From positions 992,001 through 1,056,000 of the forward strand of contig JBBPTG010000002.1 in assembly GCA_038093975.1 (NCBI GenBank): a stretch of 64,000 bases of DNA, in the 5' to 3' direction. Below are positions 13,892 through 24,457 of the stretch, piece by piece. The stretch is from Chalciporus piperatus. Lineage: Eukaryota > Basidiomycota > Agaricomycetes > Boletales > Boletaceae. The position numbers and the translations under genes are program-made. The notes beneath the pieces were generated by a model that did no database searches, was not told the DNA's origin, and saw nothing but the letters and a program-made list of their open reading frames with translations. How positions within the stretch are numbered: position 1 is the stretch's first letter; each line of letters starts with the position of its first letter.

Positions 13892-15248
13892 CTATTTGCC
13901 AGAACTGGATGAAGAACTGTGGTGCTGTGAAAAGTACACCCCCACACCAATCCCAACCGCCGCCAGGATGACAATGACCGTAATCCAGAAGCATATCCAT
14001 CGCTTCCTTCGGGCCGCGCGACCATGTTTGATGGCATCGTCCATCTCGCCAACACTATTTGTTTCGTCATTTCAAAAGGCTCACCGAACAAACCAGCCCA
14101 CTTACCCCTTGCGAGTATCCTCCTCAACACCGGAGGCCTTGACTTCGATATCATCAATATGTTCATGTTGTTGCTCAATCAAAACGGCCATCTGCGCGAA
14201 ATAATGAGCTAGTCTTCGCAACGAAGCACCGTGTTCACGTACATCATTGAAAAGCTGGGCAAGTTCCGCTAGTGTGACTTCGATTCGCTGAATGTCCTGG
14301 TGACGCTCTTGAACTTCGCGGTACACTTGTCTGGATTCGCCGTAGCGAGTAGAAGACGAAATCTACGGAAGAACCGTCTACGTGTAAACCTGTGGTCGAG
14401 GAGGTAGGAGAGGGGCTGCTTACGGCTTGGAGGAAAATTGCGTTACTGTTGCCTGTCGTATCATTTACGACAGCTGAAACTTCGTCTGAAGTTGCCTCGG
14501 GCTTGACTGCATGTCCAAATGAAAACGTCAACGGGATTCGCTGCGCGCATGAGAAAGGCAATCACCGATTTTGAATTGTCGTTCAACGCGATCCCTGTAC
14601 CGCTGTCGATACTGCTGTTCGACGTTCTGGTATCTCTGGAGCGTTTCGACGAATTTTCCGTGTAAAAGCGTGATCTATGAACCAAACCAGAACAATTTTC
14701 ACAGTCAGTGGCACATCGACTATTGTATTTCGGCAGCAGAGACACACTCTGTTCCTCCGAATTTCGGCGTCTTGTCTGCTAGCACCGGCTGGTTGGACTT
14801 GCAGTGCCTTGATACGTTGGGACAGTGAATTGCTGAGTGCGCGTGTTGAGTCTGAGAGGTCCGCAAGTCGAGCGTGGTTCGCCGCGTTGTCCTGATCGGA
14901 AAGTGCATTCAAAGAACGTGCATGCAAATCAGCGACGGCAGTGACGTTTGCGTCGAACTGGGTGATGGCTTCTTGAATGGATGTGGCCTATGAGATGAGA
15001 TAAACGAAAGTCGAGAGGATTGAATTGGGGTAGAAAGAGCGTACCTCTGTATAAAAAGCAGCCATGGAGGACGTATCCGCGCCATTCAAAGTGCCATTGG
15101 ACGGCTGTGATGCAGGCGAACGAACGGTCTGCAACTCAATCTGGGGTTGAGGTGCATCTGTCTGCCTTTGAGCCTGTTTGCGGTGTGAGCGACGTCAGCT
15201 GGTGGATGTGCGACCTACCCTGAGCGCGGCGAGTCTGTCTCTTCCCAT
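13892..15248 (-). CDS. Syntaxin / plasma-membrane t-SNARE (Sso1/2-like, Qa-SNARE)
   Basis: Qa-SNARE that fuses secretory vesicles with the plasma membrane. Eight exons, 15248-15219, 15173-15045, 14987-14748, 14674-14566, 14506-14424, 14362-14243, 14191-14106 and 14054-13892, give 319 aa. An N-terminal helical Habc-like region comes first. The SNARE motif runs from QRIEVTLAELAQLFND to MAVLIEQQHEHIDDIE, with the zero-layer Gln before HEHID, and on to EEDTRKGVGEMDDAIKHGR. A basic stretch, RAARRKR, is followed by one C-terminal membrane anchor, WICFWITVIVILAAVGIGVG, and a short Ser-rich tail. This layout fits Sso/syntaxin-1 rather than Golgi syntaxins. Its start is 194 bp from the divergent AAA ATPase gene. 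Confidence 0.93.
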
Positions 15249-15442
15249 GACGAGGACCGTGAAGCGCTGATGGGATGTTTTGATAGAACTAGAGAGCCGC
15301 GCCGCAGTCCCGGGGGGAGGAGCTGGCCGTGAGAAAGTTTCACCGAAAAAAAACAAAGGGAGTGAGCAAAGTGGGCCCGACGCTGGCACGAACGACGAGC
15401 TCGTCGTAGCATACATCCACCACAGCAGTCACGTCAGTTTTC

Positions 15443-18400
15443 ATGCGTCGGACCTCCCAGCTCATCGCAAGGACCGTTCTCAAGACATCACGGTCATCCA
15501 GCACTAGACTCCGCCCACCCAGTCTTGCACGCACAAAGTCTCCGAAAGAGAACAACGTGAGCAGCTCACAACCTGACAGATCCTCCTCAAGAGTACACAA
15601 GCGACTCGTGTCGTCCCAGCCAGTCATCGAAGACCAGCAACTCGAACCTGTCCTGGCTACCTCAGACTCACCCCCAGAGTCAATCCCACCCTCGGATCAA
15701 CCGCCGGAGAAACCACCACGCAGACAGAGAACATCTGCTACTCCATCTTCTCCTCCTCCTCCACCCAAAGACTCTGACGAGCGTCCTCAGCTTCCACCTG
15801 GTCTTGACATCCTATGGCTTCCAGACGCACCAACAAAGTCGAATGCGTTACCCCCTCCGGAGCTCTTTGAAGAGGCTCTCACCAACCTACATATCGTTCT
15901 CCATCCCCAGACACAACACCGTGCCGCCTATTCTTCTCCTGCTGGTCCTCCAGTAGAGCCAACCCTCGCTCTGTACTGTCCCGTAGAGGGTGGTGAATAT
16001 GTTCTCGATGACACCGTCCGCGAGTTGGCACGGAGAACCGGTGCAGAAGTTCTCGTGATCGATGCCGTCCATATTGCTGCAGGTGAATGGGGGCACTTTG
16101 GAAAAGGTACAGTTCCTCAACATCATCTTTGCGTCGTATCCGCTCATCCCCATATCTTGCGGTAGCTGCCAGTGCGATCAAGCTCCCCAGAAACCCTCTT
16201 CACTATCATCCTATCCCTCCTCCCCCTGCCCTTCCTCGTGCTGTCGCTGAAGAGGAGGACGACTCTGACCAAGCAACCTTTGTTCCAGCTGGAATTTCTC
16301 AAATGACTCTCCACGTCCTTGCTCCTGTCGCAGCATCTCGTGGGCGGCCTTCCTCAGTCTTCACACCCTCCCGTTCGACCCCCACACCAAGTCGAATCAA
16401 GGCGTTCTTCGATGAACTCATCAACATGCCTTCCCCATCGCTCTCATCAGACCCATCTATCCCTCAGCGCATCCGTCCGCGTCTAATTTACATCCGTGAC
16501 TTCCCCACTATCGCGTCCACAGCGCCAACATGGTACCCCCACCTCCTCAGCGCGGTACGCGCTCGCAGGACAGGACCCATAGCACGCCCTTCGTCCCCTG
16601 TAACATGCCCAATGGCCATCGTCTGCGGTGTGACGCCCCCACTTGTCGGGCCATCTTCAGTGTTTGCCTCTGTTCCAGGTTTCTTCCCTATATCAGCTGC
16701 AGCACAGATACCACCTAATTCCAACAGCAACGTCCCTGCACCTAGTTCACGCCAGAGACATACCGCTCGCCCAAACCCTGGCGTTTCAAATACTATCCCT
16801 CATACTGCCACACCGCATACTCCACCATCATCTGAGTGGGGTGAGGGTGATTTTGCGACACGATCCCGTGAAAAACGTCTTCGTGATCGTCTTCGACGAT
16901 GGGAGAGGCATGGAGATGCTGCGCTCCTCGAAGATGTTCCCCGACTCTTTGCTTCGTCCCCTGCAGGTTATCCTCCATTCGGCAACGGCGGTGTTTTTGC
17001 GGCTCCCCAAGCTCCAGCCCCTGCATTTGGTTCGGCCGACTTTGACACTCCTCGCCCACCAATTCTCTTGTTAGGAGGTTCGTCCCCCTTGTTAGACATG
17101 ATGGGTAGCGGGCAGGGTGATTCGGAAGACCCTCATGCAACGAATGCATCAGGAAAGTTCTTCCGAGCTTCTGTCATTCTTCCCAGTGCACGGGACCAAG
17201 CCGCAGAACTCATGTGTAGGCTGACTCGACGGGGGGAAGTGAATGAATTGGCTATGCGATTGGGTGTTGGAGGGATCGGAGGGGTGTTAGAGACAAAAGG
17301 CATTGCTGACGAGGATGCGGTTGATGAGGAAACTGAGCATGTGGAGAAGGCGACGGAGTCGACGTACGGAGAACTTGAATCGGACGCAGAGATCGAAGGA
17401 TCCTCGGCCGACGTTGAACACGAACTCGAGAGTAAACCCCCCTCGCCGACTGGTACACCATACCCCGAAGAACACGAGATGTGGGAAGACTGGAGTACGC
17501 GAATAGAGCCTTGGTCCTCGGTCCGCCAGATTGCAGACCGAGCGGTTGGGAGTGTTGTCTCGTCTATCCTTTCCCCTGTCGCTTCCAGTTCCACGATATC
17601 CAAAGTCGACAGTACGAGTCTCGAGCCGACTTCAGTGCCTTGGTCTGCAATACATCGCGCATGGGCGGCACAGCGTTCTTCTCGCGATCTTCGCCGTGTG
17701 TGGTCAAAAGACGCACGCGTTCGTGTGCCTCGCGAGAACCAGGCCGACGATGTCACCGAAGACGAACTAGATCCCTTTGACCTCGAGGACGGCGATGAAC
17801 ATGGACCCGTCGACGAAGTGGTAGAAAAGTTAAAGCAGGACCCAGATCTTGACAGCCATGAAAAACGGCTATTAGGCTGTATCGTCGATCCTGGTCAGTG
17901 TTTTGTTACATTCGTTGACCTCCTTTGACAAATTTGGTCAGCTGCGCTCTCGACGACGTTCTCGCAGGTCCATCTCCCTCTACATACAATCGACTCCGTG
18001 AGGACGATGGTTTCGCTCCCGCTCCTTTACCCTCTAGCTTTCCAAACGGGTATCCTGAAGGAACACGCTATGACGGGATGCCTCCTGTTTGGTCCTCCTG
18101 GTACTGGTAAGACACTTTTGGTGCGGGCTCTTGCGAAAGAGGCCGGCTGCAGGATGTTGATGATCTCACCATCCGACGTCATGGACATGGTACGTTTCCA
18201 TCCTAGCTACATCAGCAACAAATCCATTGACTCCACTTTTACTTAGTACGTCGGTGAAGGCGAGAAACTCGTCAGAGCGGTCTTCAGCCTCGCTCGCCGC
18301 CTATCTCCTTGTGTCGTCTTCCTCGACGAAATTGACGCCCTCTTCGGTGCTCGGTCATCTGCTCGCGAGTCCGGTGGTGCCATGGCCCATCGTGGTGTTA

Positions 18401-19183
18401 TCACCGAGTTCATGCAAGAGATGGACGGGCTCAAGAGCCAGACAGGGATGGACGAGCGGGTCATCGTTATTGGGGCTACCAATAGGCCTTTCGATCTCGA
18501 CGATGCGGTGTTGAGAAGATTGCCACGGAGGTTGTTGGTTGACCTACCCGGGGAAAAGGAAAGAGAGGGTGCGTAATATTTCCGTTTGTGCTTCGACGAG
18601 GCTTGCTAACGTCGTGGATCACATCCTAGGCATTCTGAACATTTTGTTGCGGGACGAGACGTTGGCCTCGGATGTCGATGTAAAGGCATTGGCTGGGCGG
18701 ACCGAAAGCTTCTCTGGGTCAGATTTGAAACGTGCGTTTAGACATCCGGTAGCGGGTGGCATGGTCGTCTAATCCCTTACTTTTGCAGACTTGTGTGTTT
18801 CTGCTGCTCTCGATGCAGTCAAAGAGGGGGTCAGCGTACCCTGGAAATCGACATCTGAGGCTTCGCCCGACTCCACGACAAATAGCGCAGAAGCTCCTAC
18901 TTCGGATTCACCCGAAACTTATATCCGGACAGTCCATCCACGACATTTCGCCAAAGCCCTCAAAGAAATCACGCCCTCCAATTCAGAATCTCTCGGTTCA
19001 TTGGCAGACTTGCGCAAATGGAACGAGCAGTTTGGTGAGGGACGGAAGGAGAAGAAGCGGATACAAGTGTGGGGCAAGGGCAAGTTTGGGTTCATTGATA
19101 CCTCGGCTGGCGTAGGGCAGGATGAGGGTCGAGTCGCTGATCCGCGAGCGATGGGGCGGAGAACCAGTTCAATAGACGAGTAA
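15443..19183 (+). CDS. AAA ATPase of the Msp1/ATAD1 type, probably mitochondrial
   Basis: Six exons, 15443-16106, 16166-17893, 17942-18189, 18247-18568, 18630-18731 and 18789-19183, encode 1,152 aa. The N-terminus is an Arg/Ser-rich leader without acidic residues ([20 protein letters not shown]), which looks like a mitochondrial presequence. Then follow about 770 poorly conserved residues. The AAA module near the C-terminus has Walker [21 protein letters not shown], Walker [14 protein letters not shown], sensor 1 [17 protein letters not shown], the arginine-finger region [12 protein letters not shown], and a sensor-2-like FSGSDLKHL. The order and spacing fit the meiotic clade (Msp1/ATAD1, katanin). 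Msp1 extracts mislocalised tail-anchored proteins, but yeast Msp1 is far shorter, so this is the large filamentous-fungal relative, and its substrate is unknown. Its stop is 102 bp from the convergent NSE1 stop. Confidence 0.88.
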
Positions 19184-19285
19184 TACTACAGTACTTGCTG
19201 ATTGGTGTAAAGTACGCGTAGCCATAGACAATATTTGGTGATGGATCATGAGGAAGAACTTGAACGCGATCATTAAGATTCAGCT

Positions 19286-20585
19286 TTAACGTTTCCGTGT
19301 TGAGCGACGTGCGTTAGTTTGGGTCCTGCGGGGAGCTTCTTCCTCGTCGTCCTCTCCCTCTTCATCGACATCCATTGCGACAGCCTTCTTTTTGCCGCGT
19401 CGTTGAGACTGCTTTGGTTGTGTGGACTGTGAGGGCTCATCTTCGTCCATCCTGGATTCCTCTTCTTCCTCGTCGCTAGCCGTTGTGCCCCTCCCCCGCG
19501 TGCGCCTGAAGTCATCTTGACCGTCTTTTACAGCTGCCTCACCTATAGGTCTGAGATCCTTTGCTTCTCTCGGCCACTCCTTTGTGCAGGCAGGACATTG
19601 TGAACGATGGGTGCGATGTTTTCCGAAACAATGATGATGCATCCTCGCTTTACAGTTGGGAGTGATGCAAGCAACGCCACGGGTAATGATCTGAAAGACG
19701 AGTGCTCGTCAGGCGCTAAATCGGAAAGAAAAAGAAAGACTCACCTCCATGCAAATGGTGCATTCCAGATACTCGTCGGGATAGTTTGACTTGATATATG
19801 GAAGGAGTTCGAGAAGCGTGCGCGTCGAGAGAGAGTAGCGCCCACGTCTACAAGAGTGAGACGGTCAGTCATGTACATGTACGACGAAGAGCACGACTAA
19901 AAGGGCCACTCAACTTGCTCTTCAGTAACCATCCCTTGGCGACGAGACTACCAAGGACGAGCTCTGCCTGGGTCTTCGTCATGTTTGACTTCAAGGAGCT
20001 TACTTCACGTAGAGCAGCGAGCGAAGAGACCGAGTATGACTCTTCCGGTGCGAGCATGATCTGCTCGACCTGATGCGAATTCAATCAGACAAGGAGAACA
20101 TGTGGTCTTGGGGCAGAATCGCGTACGACTGCTTTGAAGAAAGCGATCTCAAGCGGCGTGTAATCTGTGGCCATCTGTGCAACCTCGTCGTCTTTCCTGT
20201 TCACCTGTGCCCAGTCATTCAGGGGTCAGAAAAAACGCGACCGTAGACCAGACACGCACTAGAGCATACATCTCCACCCCGGTTTGCTCGTCTGTCAAAT
20301 GGCGAAACTCGAGATCAAGACGGTTCAACGAGGCGTTGATCGAGTCAATGAATTCGTCCCATGCTTTTCTGGTGTCTTGGAATCTCACGTCAAGATTGGG
20401 ATTGGCAGCTTGAGGGGCGTAAGTGGGTCAGTAAAAGGAGAATGCGAGGTGAGCGTTATCACGACCAAACCTTTGACTGCGTCTACACATTTTGCCCAAA
20501 GGACTTGCCCGTGAGTGAAAGAGAGAATACCACGAGAAAGTACAGCCTGAAGGAAAAGGCGCTGGACGTCGTTTGTAGATACCAT
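19286..20585 (-). CDS. NSE1: SMC5/6 complex subunit Nse1 (RING-like ubiquitin ligase)
   Basis: Non-SMC element 1 of the SMC5/6 DNA-repair complex. It pairs with Nse3 (MAGE) and has a variant RING domain. Six exons, 20585-20471, 20408-20260, 20204-20127, 20069-19915, 19847-19745 and 19690-19286, give 334 aa. The N-terminal winged-helix region starts VSTNDVQRLFLQAVLSRGIL. The second winged helix contains MTKTQAELVLGSLVAKGWL and RYSLSTRTLLELLPYI. The RING-like domain has the metal ligands in CTICME, ACITPNC, MHHHC and QCPAC. The last 70 residues are an acidic and basic low-complexity tail, longer than in yeast. The ATG at 20585 is preferred; the codons before it would need a non-ATG start. Confidence 0.93.
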
Positions 20586-20683
20586 CGCGGTTAAGCTTGA
20601 CACGCGTTACAAGCAGACGCGTCAATAAATTCGCGTCGCGTCACGCTTCACCGTGAGACTCGTGCTACTTACAATGTTACTTA

Positions 20684-21444
20684 CTGTTCTACGTACACCG
20701 ATTTGACTCGGACACTTTCGTGCGATATCAACGCTGAACCCGACAGGGGAAGCTGGACCACATCGGTATGTCCGAATGTAGCGCGGAGACACTAGTACGT
20801 CGAGGCCATAAGGTCAGAACAAATTGCGATCTCCACGCTTGAAACTGAGTTCCTTGTAGATTCAACCAATCAGTGTTGTGGAGATCGAGATTAGTCCTTT
20901 CTCGTATGATCCGGAGGCACGCAAAGGTACAGCGAACTTGTCGCGTTCCCCGAGCATAATCTGATGCCGTTGCCAAGTCATTGATACTGCAAAGGAACTC
21001 GGAGTGGTAGTCGCCGCCTATTCGATGTGTCGGAGGATTCGCTATGTTACTCATGCGTCCACTCGGTAGACAGCTTGGTTCCAAGAAGAGGTAAGGTTGT
21101 GCAATGTCGAAGATTGACGGCTGTTAACCTTGTCACCAGAACATCAGACACAACTTTGCCATAGTCGATGTTTTGACAAGGATCGCCGAGAAGAAGGATG
21201 TTACTGCTGCCCAGCTTTGCATTGCCTGGGTTAGCACCCTCGGGCCGCATGTTATTCCTCTGCCAGGATCTTCGTGCGTATTTGTCCCCATCACTCTCCC
21301 CCACTGATCGTGGCCCCCAGACACGTCAAACGCACTCTGGAAAATTGTGCAGCTGGTGGTATTACGCTTACGGGGGTGGAATTGCAGGAGATCAATCAGT
21401 TGATCGAGACAGCTGATGTCAAAGGGACTAAATACACCCCGTAA
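20684..21444 (+). pseudogene. Decayed aldo/keto reductase (YakC/AKR13-like) pseudogene
   Basis: Pieces of an aldo/keto reductase can be read in order on the plus strand: LFYVHRFDSD (20684), GKLDHIGMSECSAETL (about 20750), ISVVEIEISPFSYDPEARK (about 20865), KELGVVVAAYS (about 20993) and PLGRQLGSKKR (about 21057). The C-terminal part follows intact, from VDVLTRIAEKKDVTAAQLCI to QEINQLIETADVKGTKYTP with a stop at 21442-21444. Several old introns are still well formed (for example 21288-21327). The copy lacks the N-terminal catalytic part with the Asp, Tyr and Lys residues. An in-frame stop follows YVHRFDSDT, and the region after AAYS is disrupted. It starts about 100 bp from the divergent NSE1 start. 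It is not closely related to the intact reductase at 54322. Confidence 0.8.
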
Positions 21445-21701
21445 TTGTCAAGAATCTCTGGGGGTAAGAACAGTTATACCGGGGAGCTTCGAAATTATTA
21501 CACGATTTAGACAGTTAGACAGATACACGTATCAGGGACACATCAATAGATTGGCAGGTCTCGGTCGGCTCTAGTCCGAGATAATTGAGATTGTACTTGC
21601 ATAATCTTATCGCACCTGCCACCAGTCGAGTCAGAAAAAGTTCGAGTCAAAATTGTCGTCCACGTCCAAGGTCTACCTTAACCTGTCAAAACCTTCATAT
21701 C

Positions 21702-24077
21702 ATGTGTGGAATCGTAGCGGTACATGGGCTTGAACGGCCTGCCGCAGATCGTGCTCGTCTCATCGGATTATCCAAGCGCCTCCGCCACCGTGGCCCTGAC
21801 TGGACAGGATGTTATGTTGGAAAGGAGGCCATCCTTTGTCACGAACGTCTAGCCGTCGTTGGAGTCGGTTCGTGACATGTCTCTGAGCGAAAGTTGGCAT
21901 TCTAACAAATCCCCAGACACTGGCGCCCAGCCGCTTCTAAGTGAGGACGGCAAGGTCATCCTCACCGTCAACGGTGAAATCTACAACCACTTCGCACTTC
22001 GCGCCAACCTGGGGTCTGACGTGAAGTTCAAGACTCATTCCGATTGCGAGGTCATTTTGCCTCTGGTAAGTATGTCAAGCATCTATAACAATGTTCACTA
22101 CTTGACGATCTGAACTTTGCTGCCAGTACAAGAAATATGACAAAAACGTTCCTGCATTCCTCGATGGAATGTTCGCGTTCGTACTGTTGGATGAATCTGT
22201 GTCGCCATCCAGGATCATCGCTGCCCGTGATCCTGTCGGTATAACCACTCTTTACCAAGGCTGGAACTCCAAACGTCCTGGAACGACCTATTTCGCGTCG
22301 GAACTCAAGGGACTCACCGATGAATGTGACAAAATTATTTCCTTCCCTCCTGGTCACGTATACGACAGTCGAGACAACTCTACTACACGCTACTACAAGC
22401 CTTCGTGGCTCAACGAAGATGAGGAAAATGCCCCCGTTCCTACCACGTCCGTGGATTACACCCTACTTCGCGAAACACTCGAAGAAGCCGTCCGGAAACG
22501 GTTGATGTCTGAAGTCCCTTACGGTGTCCTATTGAGCGGTGGCTTGGACAGTAGCTTGATCGCTTCCATCGCCGCACGGGAGACGGAAAAAGTTGCTCAG
22601 GCGCAATTCGAGGCTCGCCAGCGCAAGCTAGTTGAGCTCTCCAGCGGCCCTCCAACACCAAAATGGGATGATCTGACCGACCGAGGTGAGGCCATCTTGT
22701 GATACCCTCGATCAGTGTTTGATAACCTGCCGGACAGCGAGGTTGGCTGCCTGGCCCCAGTTACATTCCTTCTCAGTTGGATTGGAAAACTCTCCCGACC
22801 TTTTGGCTGCAAAGAAAGCGGCGCATTTCTTGGGCACCATCCACCACGAATTCGTCTTTACAGTCCAAGAGGGACTGGACGCCATTCCGGACGTCATTTA
22901 CCATCTGGAAACCTACGACGTGACGACCGTTCGTGCAAGTACTCCCATGTACCTTCTTAGCCGAAAGATCAAGGCTATGGGTGTCAAGATGGTGTTGAGT
23001 GGAGAAGGAAGTGATGAGATCTTTGGAGGTACGGAACGATCGCTTGGAGTAACCTGATTCCGAGGAGCTGATCTATCATGCACTGATTAAAGGATACCTA
23101 TACTTCCATGCCGCGCCAGACAGTAAATCGTTCCACCAGGAGTGCGTCCGCCGCGTCAAGAACCTCCACACAGCAGATTGCCTCCGCGCCAACAAGTGAG
23201 AGGCCTTCCGTCCCTGAGCTCACCGCTCGTGATATCGATAATTTCACAGATCGACGATGGCGTGGGGACTCGAAGCCCGTGTACCTTTCCTTGACAAAGC
23301 ATTCCTGGACGTTGCGATGAGCATTGATCCAAAGGAAAAGATGTTTTCCAAGGGTTCTTCGCAAGAATTCGATGAAGATGGACGTCCTATGATGGAGAAG
23401 GTCGGTTGACCTTTGAACCCTCCGTGTAAGACCGAGGGCTGACCTTATATCGTTATTCAAGTATATCTTGCGCAGAGCCTTTGACTGTTCCCCAGACGGA
23501 AAGGTAAGCATCATCGTCATGGCGGCCGAACCGTTGTTTGTCAATTCGGAAGAAAGTGACAACGAACGATATTTGTAGCCATACCTGCCCAAATCCATTC
23601 TTTGGCGCCAGAAAGAACAGTTCTCGGATGGAGTCGGATATTCGTGGATAGATGGGTAGGTTCTAAAATATCGACCGAGTTGTGCAATATATTGAGATCT
23701 CTTTGCAGAATCAAAGATCACGCCGCTGCAGTGGTCTCGGACGAGGCGTTCGCTGGCCGAGCCGAGCGTTGGCCCGTGGACACTCCCGACACAAAGGAAG
23801 CTTACTTCATTAGGGAGATCTTCGAAGGTACTGGATCACATGCTGACCCTTCTTGGTTTTCCCCGAGGCTCACGTTCCCCAGGTCATTTCCCCTCTGACG
23901 CCGCGGCGACGACAGCTGTGCGGTGAGTAGCCGAGAAACTTAAATCCAACCTTGTGTGTTGAGGTCACTGACATCGATCTTCCCAGTTGGATCCCACGGG
24001 GAGACTGGGGTTGCTCTTCAGACCCCAGTGGACGTAGCGTCGACATCCACAACGCCGCGTACTCGGCGACAGAATAA
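21702..24077 (+). CDS. Asparagine synthetase (glutamine-hydrolysing)
   Basis: Converts aspartate, glutamine and ATP to asparagine and glutamate in the cytosol. Eleven exons, 21702-21867, 21917-22065, 22127-22685, 22738-23028, 23093-23195, 23250-23400, 23462-23503, 23579-23655, 23709-23827, 23883-23922 and 23987-24077, give 595 aa. The protein begins MCGIVAVHG, whose Cys2 is the glutaminase nucleophile after Met removal. Then come [25 protein letters not shown] and NGEIYNH. The synthetase domain has the PPi loop [47 protein letters not shown] and [17 protein letters not shown]. Exon 4 starts at 22738 so that [10 protein letters not shown] is kept. Two CGAGTCA motifs upstream (21627-21633 and 21643-21649) resemble Gcn4/Cpc1 half sites, which would suit amino-acid control, but this is weak. 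Confidence 0.96.
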
Positions 24078-24457
24078 TTCATGTATGAAGGCATCAATTA
24101 GTATACATATTGAAGGGTTATTCGGCGACCGCGTGATCACGCGCCGACACGACTTGTGTTGTGCTGGTATCAAATGTAAAGAATTAAGAATTAGATTGTC
24201 AATGGCGTGTTCCGAAAATAGAGAATGTGATAAAAAGGAGGGGAAAAAATGAGAGTGGTAAGGCACCGTCAAACAACTGGGTAGCCGGTAGGACGCGGTA
24301 GATGGAAGGAGTGTATCACATGATGCAGGGGAGAGCAAGCAATGAAGTAAGTGAGTGCAGAGCGTCAGTTCAAGAACGCAGTGGATGAATGTAATGTGGA
24401 GTTCAAGGATTAAGGAAGGCTGATGAATCTAGGCAGTATGAAAAGAGGGGCGGAACA
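24078..24457. other. Convergent intergenic region, asparagine synthetase / RhoGEF
   Basis: 380 bp between two convergent stop codons. It should hold both 3' ends. A-rich runs are present (24229-24250). I see no gene. Confidence 0.4.
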
